This document shows, piece by piece, positions 23,231 to 34,930 of a stretch of 64,000 bases of DNA. Position 1 is the stretch's first letter. Each line of letters begins with the position of its first letter. The notes beneath the pieces were generated by a model. That model saw only the letters and a program-made list of their open reading frames with translations. It had not been told where the DNA came from and did no database searches. Source of the DNA: Gigaspora rosea (Eukaryota; Glomeromycota; Glomeromycetes; Diversisporales; Gigasporaceae); assembly GCA_003550325.1 (NCBI GenBank), contig QKWP01000121.1, positions 413,864 to 477,863 on the forward strand. The letters are read 5' to 3'. The translations under genes were made by a program, and so were the position numbers.

Positions 23231-24692
23231 ATGGAAGCAGATCATAGAGTACATAAATCAACTTTAGTTCGTACAATTAGTGAAACAGATATAATTGATT
23301 GTTCTAAAATTAATAATTCAAATGATGTTGATGATGTAGAGACAGGCAATTCAAATGTGAAAAAACGTAAAATAAGTGATCAAAATATTAAAATAGAATC
23401 AAATTTGAAGAGTAATCAAATTAGTAAACAGATTGTTAATAAAGATAATTTAGATGATGATGTTGTTGTTTATTATGAAAATGGTATTTAATAATTAATG
23501 GTCTTATTTTTTGAGTTTAAATCATTTGATTAATAATAAATTATATAACCTTTTTTTCCCTTTGGTAGGTTTGCGTAAAATAAAACCGTACTATTACGAA
23601 TATAGAACGTTTGCAAAAGGACGTTGGTTGGGTCGTAATATTCTAGATGTTTTTAGTACCGAGTTTCGGGATCGACCCAAGGAATATTATGTATACCTTT
23701 TTTTTTTTTTTCAAATGTTCCTCTAGTTTGACTTTAAACTCATTTGATTTTTTTTTTTTTTTTTTTTCGAGAAAGGCATATGCAATAGAAAAAGGTTTAA
23801 TAACTGTTAACAGCAAAAAAATTACTGCTCAAACTATTATTAAAAATCAAGATTTAATTGGTCATCGAATCCACCGTCATGAACCTCCTGTTACTGCTGA
23901 ACCAATTAAAATTTTATGTGTTAAAGATGATTATATTGTTATTAATAAACCTAATAGTATTCCAGTACGTTAAAAAATATTTTCTCTTGAATTATTTTTA
24001 GTTTAAATGAAATGTATTAATTAATTCTTGTTTAAAGGTTCATCCATCAGGAAGGTACTGAATAATAATAACATCAAATGATATGTTTAATTATTATAAT
24101 ATGGTCTTTTACAACAATGCTAAATTTTCTTTTTTAGATATCGGCATAATACTATCTTACATATATTACAAAAAGAGCATGGATTTTCAAATTTACATTG
24201 TAATCTCATTAAAATTTTTATGTGATTCTTATACCTTATCTGTTATGGGTGAAATAAAATTAATACTTTATACTATGATTTATAATTAGCACTTAATAGA
24301 TTAGATCGGTTAACATCAGGAATAATGATTTTATCATCAAAAAAATCAAAAGCTCAAGAATTTGAACAACAAATGAAAAATCGTAAAATTCAAAAAGAAT
24401 ATATTTGTCGTGTGGCAGGTGAATTTCCAGAGTGAGTTATAAAAAATCTCTAAAATTTAATATATTTTTTTTCTTCTTCACATTATTATAATATTATGAC
24501 ATGATTATATTTATAGAACATAAATTCATTCATTATTTTTATAGGGGAAAAGTAATATGTGATAAACCTATTAAGATAGTATCTCATAAACTTGGCTTAA
24601 ATGTGGTTCATGAGAATGGAAAACCGTGTACAACAATTTTTGAACGAATTAATTATAATGGTCGGACTAGCGTTGTAAAATGTATATCATAA

Positions 24693-24724
<32 letters not shown>

Positions 24725-25259
24725 CAATTATTTTTTGTAAATTAACAATGTTTTTTTATTTATTGTTAAAAAAGGCAAGCCACTTACAGGTCGCACACAT
24801 CAGATTCGAGTTCATCTTCAATATTTAGGTCATCCAATTGCCAATGATCCTTTATATGCAAATTCAAAAGCATGGGGATCTGAACTTGGAAAAGGTGGTA
24901 TTGATGATGAAAAAACCAATGTGGTAATTGAGAATCTTATTAAAGAAGGTTTCTGTGAAGATGGTGAGATGAATTTTGATACTCAAAAGAAAACTGAAGA
25001 TTGTAATGTTTCTCAAACGAATATCGAAGAAAATGAGATCACAGATTTACAAAATCAGAACAATCTTGCTAAGGATTCAATTATTTCTGATATAAAATTT
25101 TGTGAAGAATGTTCAATAGCAAAATTTTCTGATCCTCTTTTACATCAATTATTGATTTGGTTGCATGCCTTAAAATATGAAGGCGATGGATGGAAATATG
25201 AAAGTGAGTTGCCTTTTTGGTCTAAAGATGATTTTGATGGAGATATAAATTATGTTTAA
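23231..25259 (+). CDS. RluA-family RNA pseudouridine synthase (RPUSD2/Pus8-Pus9-like)
   Basis: Isomerises uridine to pseudouridine in RNA (tRNA for the closest yeast relatives). 468 aa from eight exons in consistent phase: 23231-23483, 23569-23690, 23776-23964, 24038-24054 (a 17-nt microexon), 24138-24199, 24290-24431, 24545-24681, 24775-25259. Order: acidic, low-complexity N-terminus (1-85); S4-like segment ([20 protein letters not shown] to [14 protein letters not shown]); [20 protein letters not shown], a conserved RluA strand; catalytic motif [13 protein letters not shown] with the Asp nucleophile; [15 protein letters not shown]-terminal [20 protein letters not shown] then ANDPLY. After it an acidic insert precedes [21 protein letters not shown], a segment I recall from the fungal and animal RPUSD2 group. 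All key motifs intact. AATAAA follows at 25278. No sign of a fused deaminase domain, so Pus9/RPUSD2-like rather than Rib2-like. Confidence 0.9.
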
Positions 25260-26410
25260 ATTATAAAAACTAATTGCTTAAATAAAGGGGGTTTTTTATG
25301 TAAATTATCAATTATTTTGCAAAGAACAAAGTTATATTTATTTTACTTTGTTGAAACGATTTTTAAAGTTTGGTTTTATTTTATTAAAGCATGATATTTC
25401 TACTGTATAATGTTGCTCATTTTAATAACAAATTATTATAATATTTAGTTAGCTAAAATGATATTCACTTTTATCTCTCAATGAATCTGAAAATTTTTCG
25501 ATGATAACTCTGTTAATCTTTATAGTTTTTGATTTTTGTATAGAGTTCAAGATCCATTAAGTACAACTATTGAAACTGCTAAATCATTACGAAATCTTGG
25601 AATATTGACATCAAAATTTGCCAGTATGTCTTGTCAACAGAATATATATGACATACTTTTGTAATTTACATAAAGGTATTTTAAAACATCATATATATTT
25701 TAATTTATTTTTATTTATAGATTTCTGAGCAATACTGTTACGTTTCACGATCATTCGTTAAAGAATTGAACAACTTGCGGTAAATTTCTTAATTGAGCTC
25801 AAGTTGATTTAATTTCAATGACTAACCTTCCAGACGGAGACTTTAATCGATTTTATTTTAAAATTGAATATGCATTAAATGATTCAGAATCAACTTTAAG
25901 TTCGAAATTCTTTAACGATTTGAATGGATTTAAAATTTTGGTTCAACTTAAATGTATTTAAAATAAATTTACCGTTTAAATTGTTTCTAAATCTACCAAG
26001 AATCCATTCCAAGTACAATATGCTGCGCCAGTGACATTACAATCAACCCGAACATTTAGGGACGTCCTAGTATAGTTTTTGTAAGTAGGAACGGGATTTA
26101 AGTGGATTTAGAATTTCCTATATAGTTAAAAATTAGGGTTTGGGTGTACATATGATAAAATCAACCTTAAAATGATGGTTTTACATAAAAATTATTCCGA
26201 ATTCACTTAACATCGTCACCAATATCTATGTGCAATTGTTAGAAATAGTTAATCAAAGAATGGTTCAAGAATTTGTTTTTCTTTCTCTTTCGTAGTCGAA
26301 AAAAGATCATGTGAAACCATGACTGAAATGATATCATTGATTTGCATGATAATGAATTCCCATGACTAATCTTATGATTGATTGGTTTAGAACGCGCTTT
26401 TATCTATCAG
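25260..26410. other. Intergenic with weak coding-like relics
   Basis: Short open stretches read VQDPLSTTIETAKSLRNLG (about 25545-25600) and TNLPDGDFNRFYFKIEYAL (about 25825-25880) but are not bounded by starts or convincing splice sites. They may be remains of a host gene I cannot name. Confidence 0.3.
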
Positions 26411-26411
26411 T

Positions 26412-26450
26412 CCAATCAGTTGATAAACGTGTTTTGAAGATATATAAAGA
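26412..26450 (+). promoter_or_regulatory. Promoter-like CCAAT plus TATA arrangement without a recognised gene
   Basis: CCAAT at 26412-26416 and TATATAAAGA at 26441-26450, followed by a pyrimidine-rich leader (26455-26560). No open frame of note starts within several hundred bases, so it may drive a non-coding transcript, a lost gene, or nothing. Confidence 0.3.
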
Positions 26451-27249
26451 CTGCTTTTTCATCTTATTTCGTTCTTTTCGCCACACTAACCCTAGCTAAT
26501 TTATACTTTAATCACCATCTTACTTAGTTAATACTCATTATAACGTTTTTCGTTTTTTTCTGGCCAGAAGTGCTTGAGGAAGTAAGGCTAAGACAGGAAC
26601 TAACTTCTTTTTAAAAAAAAAAAAGAATCTCTATTAAAAAAATTAAGTACCACAGAGAATATAATAAAACGCAAAGAGAGTGAGCTCTTGGTAATTTTGA
26701 GTAAGGAACCCCCAAAGATTGTTAACATTTGTTACGCATTATGAAGTTTTTGTTTTTAGTTAACAGATAAGTATCTGATATTGATTTATTGAACTTATTG
26801 GAGAATAATTTAAAAGATTTTATTATACCCGGGTTTGAAAAGTCCTTTTGTTTCCCGTTGGTTAATGCGACTTCATTTAGCAATTTCGATTTCTATCTAG
26901 GGTTGTGCTTTTAGAAACCCGGGTCTTTTAAAAAACCGCTCAGACATTTTTGAACGGATACTATAGTAGTGGTTTCGTCCTCTTATATGTTACCTCTTAT
27001 ATGTTAACTCTAGGCGTAAAATGTTGAGAATTAAAAACTCATCGTGGCCACAGTTGCAAAATACTTTGAATGTTCTTCTCCTCGTTTCAGATAAGCGGCA
27101 AATATTTTGGGTTCTTTAGATTACTTTACTCACTTTACTTTTTTTTTTTTTTTTTTACTGGGTAGATGGTTTACTTCAGTTTGTTGATTATTTGGTGTTA
27201 AAAGAAATTTGATCAAACCAAGAATTAGGCCTCACAAATTTATATAATC
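26451..27249. other. No gene seen
   Basis: Contains repeated CCCGGGT-type motifs (26828-26925) and a T run at 27139-27158. No coding region supported. Confidence 0.4.
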
Positions 27250-27541
27250 GGTTTTCATATCCCGCCTGCATCAGTAAAGTGGAGGTTGGAATTTTTTTTT
27301 TTTTTAAACAATAGAAGTTCTCTATTAACACGGATTTTTACAGGAGTGCAACGAAGGGTATGGTTTACAGTCATGCTGCATCAGCAAACTCTTGGTTTTC
27401 ATATCCCGTCTGCATCAGTAAAGTGGAGGTTGGGAACTTTTTTTTTTTTTTTAAACAATAGAATTTCTCTATTAACACGGATTTTTTACAGGAGTGAAAC
27501 GAAGGGTATGGTTTACAGTCATGCTGTATCAGCAAACTCTT
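27250..27541. repeat. Two direct tandem copies, 144-bp period
   Basis: Copies start at 27250 and 27394 with GGTTTTCATATCCCG. Each contains TGCATCAGTAAAGTGGAGG, a long T run, AACAATAGAA, a TTACAG acceptor-like site, and ATGGTTTACAGTCATGCTG. Few differences between copies, so the duplication is fairly recent. The frame stays open across both on the plus strand, probably because the unit length is near a multiple of three. Confidence 0.85.
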
Positions 27542-27559
27542 GACTTTGGTTGACGTGAT

Positions 27560-29885
27560 CATAGATCTTTACTTTTTTTTTCTTTGCACTGCGTCTATTT
27601 TTTCAAACATAATATGCAACGAAGTGCGAGTAGCAAGTGCTATACGCATATATGAATGCTAAAAAGTTATAAATAATGTTTGAGTTTAATTGAAAAAATA
27701 GACTATGTACGTTTTTCTTGTCTGTGTTGTTAGAATTGGTTCGTTTACTATGCATATTACAAATTTTCTTATATTTAAAAGGTATTTTTATTAAAAGTAA
27801 ATATTCAAGAAATATATAATATAGAGAAAAAGGCCGATTACCATCAAATTTGTCATGAAGTTAACACTAAGCCTAGCGAACATGGCTTGGACAATATCAA
27901 GTCACTTGTGGATTTAAAATGGTAGACATATCGCTCAAGTTCCTGAAAGTCATTTTCCGGAAAAAACATAATCACGACAAAATTAGATAGCATTAGTTAT
28001 ATTGTCAGTTAGTATAATGTTCTTTCAGGAAAATGGCTTACAGAAGTCACAATCTTACAACACATTTGACACGTAATTTTCTGTAATCCGGATTTCATGC
28101 AATTTTCTTTACGTAATATGCAAATTACCAGCTTTATAATGTTTTGCCAGTATTATTGCATTATTGATTTGAATATGTATGAGTTGTAACTCTTCAATCA
28201 TGAAACTTTTGATCTCAGAAGCTACATAACATGTGCTCAAAATTATATAAAAACTAATTTACTGAAATTCGCAAAATTACGGCAATTTGGATAATTTTGT
28301 GTGATTAAAAAGAACTTTATTTTTAAAACGCACCTATGGTGTTTTATACCTATGTATACATGATCTCAAAAATTAGATAAAATTTTCTATGCCCTCGATA
28401 ACCATTCCCAAACTTTAACCCTAACCTGAATACTAACCTTAACATGAAAAAATTTTGTGATAAAACTTTGTATACAAATCTAAAAACATAATAAAAACAT
28501 ATGAACATATGATAGGTGTAGCCCCATAAGTGCATTTTATAATAAATTGTTATTTTTTTATAGCTTTAGCTGAATAAAAAAAAATGTAAACAAAATCGAC
28601 TCTTATATATGTTTGCATTTAAGTGCTTTCAAAGGAAACTAGACTTCGGCTTTCGTGTTTATAAATTAATGAACTTAGACCTGAAAACCTGATCAATTGA
28701 GTGTAATTTAATTGAATTATATTCCATTTTATCATCAATCTGATTTTACAAGAGCCGAGTTTATTAAGTTTTAAATTCAAAGTCCCAAAATCTGGTTCTT
28801 TTTTGTCAGCATTCATATGTTTGCGTGCTTGTATAAGTGAGACAATCAGAATAATTTTAACGCGAGCAAACGCATCATAGAGCTCCAATAGTAAGCAACA
28901 TACTTAATATACAGATAAGTTTACAAATTTAACTTTTAACACTTGACAATTTGTACTGTTTTTTTTTTTATTTCAACCTATAAATGTATCCTATTTTTGT
29001 TCCTGGTTTCAGCACATCAACTTTGCGCAGCTACCTTATATTGGTCACCTGATCTTTAATTACGTATATATGAGTGCTACCAAGAGAAAACTTTCGTACC
29101 GAAAACAATCTCTAACTAATTAAACTGATATTTTCCGGCACACAATATAATTGAAAGCCTGATGACTGGTTTCCCTTGGCTGCACTCATATATCAATTTT
29201 ATTGAATCTATTATGCCAATTAATCGGATCAGTCAAAAAATTATTCGGCCAATTTTTTATCAGGTATTTTAGGAATTATGAAAGTAGCTATATAAAAAAA
29301 AATTTATTTAATAAAAAAAAAATAAAGCCGCGCGCCCGCGTCTCAGATCACTAGCTCACGATATGAAAACCAATTATATATTTTTGTGCGACCTTATTAC
29401 TTTTCAAATTATATTTTTATAATTTTTATGATATGTAAATAAAGTTTTTTTTTTTTTGAAATAAAAATAATAAGTTTGTTAATATAAAATAAATGAGTAT
29501 ATCGTAAAGTATTATAATTTTTATTTGATCGACTTGCTATTAAAACGCAACATTTGTTTCGACCAATAATTAAATACCCCGGACAGTAACCTAATGTATC
29601 TAACCACGTATTTTATATTGAATTAAACGATTCATCTATTTCACAACTATATATTAATAATTCAGTAGAGATGTATTATCCGAATAATATCGTATTTTGT
29701 GTAATACGGAACACGATGTGTAATCAACTATCTTAAAATTTCCTTTTTAATTTGTTCTTTTTTTTTTTACGTATTACAGACGCACCCTAAGTCCAAGTGC
29801 AAGTACTATATAGAGCCTCTCTAAATGCACAATATAGTTTGACCCCAATCTATAAGAGCCCTATATATTTTACTCTCCATACCAT
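27560..29885. other. AT-rich intergenic, no gene seen
   Basis: Open frames at 28350-28535 (-) and 28619-28888 (-) have no recognisable content. TTTAACCCTAACCTGAATAC at 28414-28433 is a short telomere-like stretch. A small GC-rich patch (CCGCGCGCCCGCG) sits at 29328-29340. 29800-29850 has CCTCTCTAAATGCACAATAT, a degenerate end of the 10933-12563 element family. Confidence 0.4.
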
Positions 29886-29890
29886 CTAAA

Positions 29891-31165
29891 ATGAACCACC
29901 AAATACTGATAGATTATAACTTTCTCCACCATGGTCTCAAGACAGAAAGTAAGATCAGCGTTTTGTTAATAATTTGTATAAATAAAAATATTAAAAAAGA
30001 ATAGTATTTTTTTAGGTCGAAAACATCTTTGTGAAATTGGTTGGAAATATCAGTTTGGTATTGGAGTTGCGAAAAACGGACGTAAAGCATTTGAATTTTA
30101 TAAGAAAATCGCCAAACAAAATGCTGATGGAAAATTTAGTATTGGCACTTGTTATAATGAAGGAATTGGAGTTGTAAAGGACAAAGATATGGCATTCAAA
30201 TATTACTGCAAGGCTGCAAGAATGGGCAATCCTTTTGGGGCATATAATGTTGGTAATTGTTATGAAAGGGGATATGGGGTTAAAAAAGATAAAAAAAAGG
30301 CGTCTGAGTGTTATTCTAAAGCCACCAACTTGGGCCTTGCCAAAGGAATATATAATATTGGAATCGAGAAAAATGAGTACAAGGCCTTTGAATACTTTCT
30401 GAAAGCTACAGGTTTGGAACATACAACGTTGGTATTTGTTACAAGGAGGGAATTGGAGTTAATATAGACATACTTAACTCATTTGATTATTTTCAAAGGT
30501 CATATGATCTTGGTGTCTGTTATCAAATTGAAAATGAAGATAATAAGAGTTTGCGAAGTGTATCCATTTATTACGAGATGGAGAAAACTAGTGGGCTTTA
30601 CGTTGTTAAACATTGTGTTGGAAACTTAGTTGAAAAGAACAGACAAAAAGTAGTTAAATCTGCTTCAGGTAAAGATCTTTTGGATGGGATGTCTTTTTAT
30701 GGTGATGATTATAAGTCTGAATCTGAAAAAAGCTGGCATGAATTATTTGAGAATGATGGCGAACGTGATGCATTTGAGTATTTTCAGAGAGCTGCTGACA
30801 TGGATGATGCTGATGGAATATGCAATGTGGGACATTGTTATCAATACGGAATTGGAATTAAGAAGGATGAACATAAGATGCTTGAATATTACCAGAAAGC
30901 AGCAGATATGGGTTACGCCGAGGGAACATATAATATTGGATATTGTTTTTACAAAGGAATCGGCGTCAAGACAGACAAACGCAAAGCATTTGAATACTAT
31001 CAGAAAGCTGCTGAGATGAATCATGCAAGAGGATTATACATGGTTGGTTATTGTTATCAAAGTGGTATAGGAATCGAGAAGGATAACTCTAAAGCTTTCG
31101 GTTACTATATAAAATCTGCAGAAATGGGTACATCAGATGTATCAAATAACGTGGATTCCCTATAA
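29891..31165 (+). pseudogene. Sel1-repeat (SLR) protein, frame broken
   Basis: Sel1-like repeats are helical-pair solenoids used as adaptors; in Glomeromycotina they are very numerous and often linked to kinases. The proposed exon 1, 29891-29948, ends in phase 1 at a GTAAGA donor. The second exon starts at 30016 after TTTTTTTAG and joins in frame. About eight repeats follow, each with the pattern AFEYYQKAA...GxYNVGxCYxxGIGVxKD. The frame runs clean from 30016 to 30467, but the family similarity shifts to another frame near 30410-30420, where part of one repeat is also missing, then continues clean to 31165. The last three repeats (30771-31120) are well conserved. Its similarity ends directly before the kinase domain, which lies in a different frame. 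Either one SLR-kinase gene with lesions or two adjoining genes. Confidence 0.65.
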
Positions 31166-32307
31166 TGGATTCAGGGATATTAAAAAGATAGGGAAGGGTG
31201 GATTTGCGACTGTATATCGTGCCAATTGGGGCGGGCTTGCTGTTGCACTTAAACGATTTCATGAATCACCAAGCCAATTTCAGAGTTTTGTAAATGAGGT
31301 AATTTGTCAAAATTATTATTGTAAAAATCCTTTAACTAAATGTATTTTATTATATAGTTACAATCTTATGGCAAAATCCGAGAAAACATCCTTTATTTTT
31401 TAAATGCCATGGAATATCTCGAAACAAAGATTATGTACTTGTTTTAAATTATGCTTTTAAAGGTTCTTTAAGTAGTAATCTTTCTAAAGTTTCGCAATTA
31501 GTATGGAAGAATAAACTAAGCTTGTTATATCACATTGCTTCTGATCTCCAGTTGATTCATTCTCTAAATTTAGTTCATCGTGATTTACACAGTGGTAATA
31601 TTTTACAAAATGCATATTATAACGCATATATCGCAGACTTAGGTTTTACAATTCAGTATTTAAAGCAAGAAGATGATAAAATTTATGGAGTTTTGCCTTA
31701 CGTTGCACCAGAGATTTTATTAGGACAAAAATTTTCAAAAGCTTCAGATGTTTATAGCTTTGGAGTTATCATGTCGGATATATCAACTGGACAAAGACCT
31801 TTCTATGGAATTCCATTGGATATTGATCTTGCAATAGAGATTTGCGCCGGGTTGCGACCAAATTTCTTTCCTGGGACTCCAGATTGCTATATTGAATTTG
31901 CTAACCGATGTATGGATTCCGATCCACAAAAACGACCTATTGTTGATGATATTGTAATTCAGCTCGAGAGGTGGATAAAAGGCATGGAAAACTCTTATAT
32001 TGTAGATAAAACTATAAAACAATTCTTTGAAGCTGATAGGATGGTCAAGGAAATGCCGTCAAAACTTCTGGATCACATGTACACTTCAAAACACTTGGAT
32101 CACATGTACACTTTAAAACACCTGGGTCACATGTACACTTCAAAACTTATCAATACACGAAAGATCACGGCCGGATTCCAGAGCTTAATGACCAACCAAG
32201 AATATGTCCCTAGTCAAGTTATTGAAATTTCTAAATTATTTTTTATTTTTATTTTTATTTTTTTTTTTTACCTATGTGGGTTTTTTATGTTTTATTTATA
32301 TAATTGA
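31152..32307 (+). pseudogene. TKL-type protein kinase domain, one frame break
   Basis: Serine/threonine or tyrosine-like kinase of the Glomeromycotina-expanded group. It starts with WIPYNGFRDIKKIGKGGF. The glycine loop is GKGGFATVY and the ATP-binding lysine is in VALKRF. The first exon ends at 31299 before GTAATT, and the intron ends at TATATAG (31357). Catalytic loop LVHRDLHSGNIL, metal site ADLGFT (DLG for DFG), then PYVAPEIL and SDVYSFGVIMSDI. All catalytic motifs are present. The second exon begins LQSYGKIRE and needs a one-base change of frame at the A4 run near 31383-31387 to continue as HPLFFKCHGISRNKDYVLV. This is a single-base lesion or a sequencing indel. After the domain comes a threefold 9-residue repeat and a tail ending near VIEISK. 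It overlaps the end of the Sel1 frame and is followed within 50 bp by a transposon. Confidence 0.7.
32068..32148 (+). repeat. 27-bp in-frame minisatellite in the kinase tail, three copies
   Basis: Encodes LDHMYTSKH, LDHMYTLKH, LGHMYTSKL. The unit is a multiple of three, so the frame is kept. Confidence 0.9.
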
Positions 32308-32356
32308 AACAATAATAAAATATAAAAAAAAATACTCAAAATATGAATCGTCAGTA

Positions 32357-34107
32357 GTGATCCTGGCCGAAATTAAAAAAATCGGCTAAGCCGATTTTTC
32401 GACCCGGTCGGTCGATTTTTTCTAAAATCGGCTAGCCGATTTTATAAGTAAAAAATTTTTTTATTAGAACTTTATTATCAGAGTATTTTATTTCGTTTAT
32501 AATACTTTTAACAAACTCTTCGCATAAGAATTTATTTTAAAAATTTTTCGAAAATGTTACTTTAAATCGGGATAAGGGTTAAAACACTATTGATTTTTTT
32601 TTAGGATATAGATGACTTATTCATTTTCAAATGAGCGATGCACAGTATTAACTTTCATTTTCTTATAATAATACTTGTCGTTAAAAAGTTATTTATTTCG
32701 TTAAATGGGAGTCTTTAAACATCCATTTCCGATTTCAAAATTTTGATACACAAATGTAATTTTTAAAAGATTTTAATGTAATTATTAACGTCGAAAAATC
32801 TCCAGATATCAAGATATTTAAAACGCACTCTATTTTAAGATATCGATCTCTATACTTTCGTAGTGAGCTAGCAAGAATTAACAAAGATAAAAATTATATT
32901 AAACCAATTAATCTCTATTCAGCAATTTGATATCATTATTCAGTAAGTTATTATTAAATGTTTTAATTTGTATTATAATATTATTTAACGTTATCAACTT
33001 TATTTAAAGATATATCTACAGAGGTGTAATTTTGTTAGAAAACCTTGATGTATCATTTATTTTTGAACTAATGCTTATTGCTTGCGGGTTTCTTCTTTAT
33101 GAATTAGCCAAACATCTTGAGACTTATTTGATTGAAACAAAGGTTTCAATAATGATATTCTTCAAGAATTACAAAAATGGTGTAATGACATTACAGTAAA
33201 ATATCCAAGTCAAAATTTTGATTCCGATTATTTTACTTCACTTCCTGAAAATGCATTAGTAATACTTATTGAACGAGATGACTTACAAATGGAAGAAATA
33301 ACAATTTGGAATTATGTTATTAAATGGGGAATTGCTCAAAATCCAGACTTACCATCCAATCCTAAAGATTGGTCTCATGAAAATTTTTTAGCCTTAAAGA
33401 CCACTTTACAAAACTGTTTACCTCCTATTAGATACTTTCAAATGTCTGGCGACAATATTTATAATCAAGTATATCCTCATAAGCAAATACTTGATAAAAA
33501 CCTTTGGAAAGATGTAAAGGAACGATTAGCCTCTCAGAATCAACCGATACTATCAAAACTTCCTCCACCTCGCACTATCTTAACACAACATTGCCATCAC
33601 GAATAACTGAACCATTTTCAACAGTCATTAATGAAGCACATGCAACTGAAATTGCATCTTGGATTGATAAAAGAACTGATTATTCAGCTGCAAATAATCT
33701 TACGAGTTTAAATTACTTCTTCGTGGAAGTAGAGATGGTTTTTCAGAAATACGCTATTTTTTTTTTTAATTCCGAAACCCTTCATTATGTTAAATGCAAT
33801 TAATGAGGGGTTTCAAAATTAATACAGGGCTTTGCGAAAAAAATTGGAATCACAAATTTACTTAACCACCGCAGTATTTAAAAGTTTAAAACCGTTACTT
33901 TTTTTTATAGTCGTGAGAATTTTTTATTAAGAGTAGATTTGTATTACCAAATTTCACTTTTATCACAACTTTTGCATAATAGTTTAAGCCTGATTAGGAA
34001 ATGATACGATATTGCAAATATTTTTTTGGCTAAGCCGGCTAAGCCGACTAAGCCGATAAAATTTTATCGGCTTGGTCGGTCGAAAAATTTTGATCGACCA
34101 GGATCAG
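32357..34107. mobile_element. TIR element (1.75 kb) carrying a host gene copy
   Basis: Ends GTGATCCTGGCCGAAA and, read inward from the right, CTGATCCTGGTCGATC. TA flanks both (32355-32356, 34108-34109). Inside each end are repeated hairpin-forming blocks: CGGCTAAGCCGAT, GGTCGGTCGA. No transposase. Most of the interior (32766-33770) is a broken BTB-BACK-TLDc gene copy in the plus orientation, so this resembles a Pack-type element that captured host DNA. An alternative is insertion of the gene copy into an existing element. Confidence 0.65.
32766..33770 (+). pseudogene. BTB-BACK-TLDc protein gene copy, truncated and frame-broken
   Basis: Proteins of this type are probably substrate adaptors for Cullin-3 ubiquitin ligases; the TLDc domain is linked to oxidative-stress tolerance. 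Visible parts: BTB (FNVIINVEKSPDIKIFKTHS, YRSLYFRSEL), an intron-like gap 32943-33009 with GTAAGT and AAAG ends, then YIYRGVILLENLDVSFIFEL, ELAKHLETYLIETK, BACK (LQELQKWCNDITVKYPSQNF, IWNYVIKWGIAQNPDLP, FLALKTTLQNCLPPIRYFQM) and the start of TLDc (INEAHATEIASWIDKRTDYS, then YEFKLLLRGSRDGF in another frame). The longest clean frame is 33289-33606. About four frame changes, a missing BTB start, a short deletion near 33145 and an absent TLDc core make it non-functional. The intron shows that it was copied as DNA, not from mRNA. Confidence 0.75.
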
Positions 34108-34338
34108 TAATCTAATATGTTATAAAATTGTCAGATCGTAAGGTTAAATTTTTTCATTGCATGGTCGACAAATTTCTTAGAATTATGCATTAAATTTTTT
34201 GATTCTACAGTATTAGCTTTAACTATTATAGTTTCTAAATACTATTGCATTTCTACGGAGTCAAAAAAAAAAAATATATCAAATAAAATTTTAATTTTTT
34301 GGATATCCTATGCGATAAAATGAAGCAGCCATAGAAGT

Positions 34339-34922
34339 CAGTGTTGGCAGATGACCTGGTCATTTGAAAATTATAATGACCTAGATGACAGATGATCAAA
34401 TAATTAAAAATACAATCGTGTGATATCTAGGGATGTATTACATAAATTACTTTGTTACGTTTCATGTAAATTACATGAAACTGCAATGTAACTGTAACTT
34501 TACAACATTGTCACATGATAATAGCACTAGCTTTACAAAAGTTTTACCAGCATGAATAGAAATCCATCATTATGTTTGGAACTTTAAGCTTACGTAAAAT
34601 TACGGTGCACTTCAATCAAAATATAAAAATTTGATAAACCTAAAAAATATTGGGAAATTATATAAGTGAACTTAATTTTATATCAAAATCATCATGAGAT
34701 AATTTAATACAGTAAAATATTTTTATTTAACTTCAGATATCCTTATAATAGAATATTTATTTTTAGCTATATTGATACGCTCGTTAACAAAGTAACGAAG
34801 CTATTGCGATATCAGATGACTTCGATATATTATTCAGTAATTTATATGGTCATTTGTAATTAAAGTTAACCAAATGACAAATAACCTAGCCATTAAGTCA
34901 TCGAGGTCATTTGCCAACCCTG
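34339..34922. mobile_element. hAT-like non-autonomous element, 8-bp target duplication
   Basis: Ends CAGTGTTGGCAGATGACC and, read inward from the right, CAGGGTTGGCAAATGACC. Flanks are ATAGAAGT (34331-34338) and ATAGAATT (34923-34930), a 7/8 match. No coding region. A segment beginning CTAGGGATGTATTACATAAA (34429) may be a further nested end. Confidence 0.75.
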
Positions 34923-34930
34923 ATAGAATT

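Noticed and set aside
27286-27543. 85-codon open frame over the tandem repeat
   Set aside because: Consists of two translated repeat units with poly-Phe from T runs; no sign of selection on protein.
30012-31024. Minus-strand frames of 93-136 codons opposite the Sel1 repeats
   Set aside because: They echo the repeat period of the plus-strand Sel1 coding sequence.
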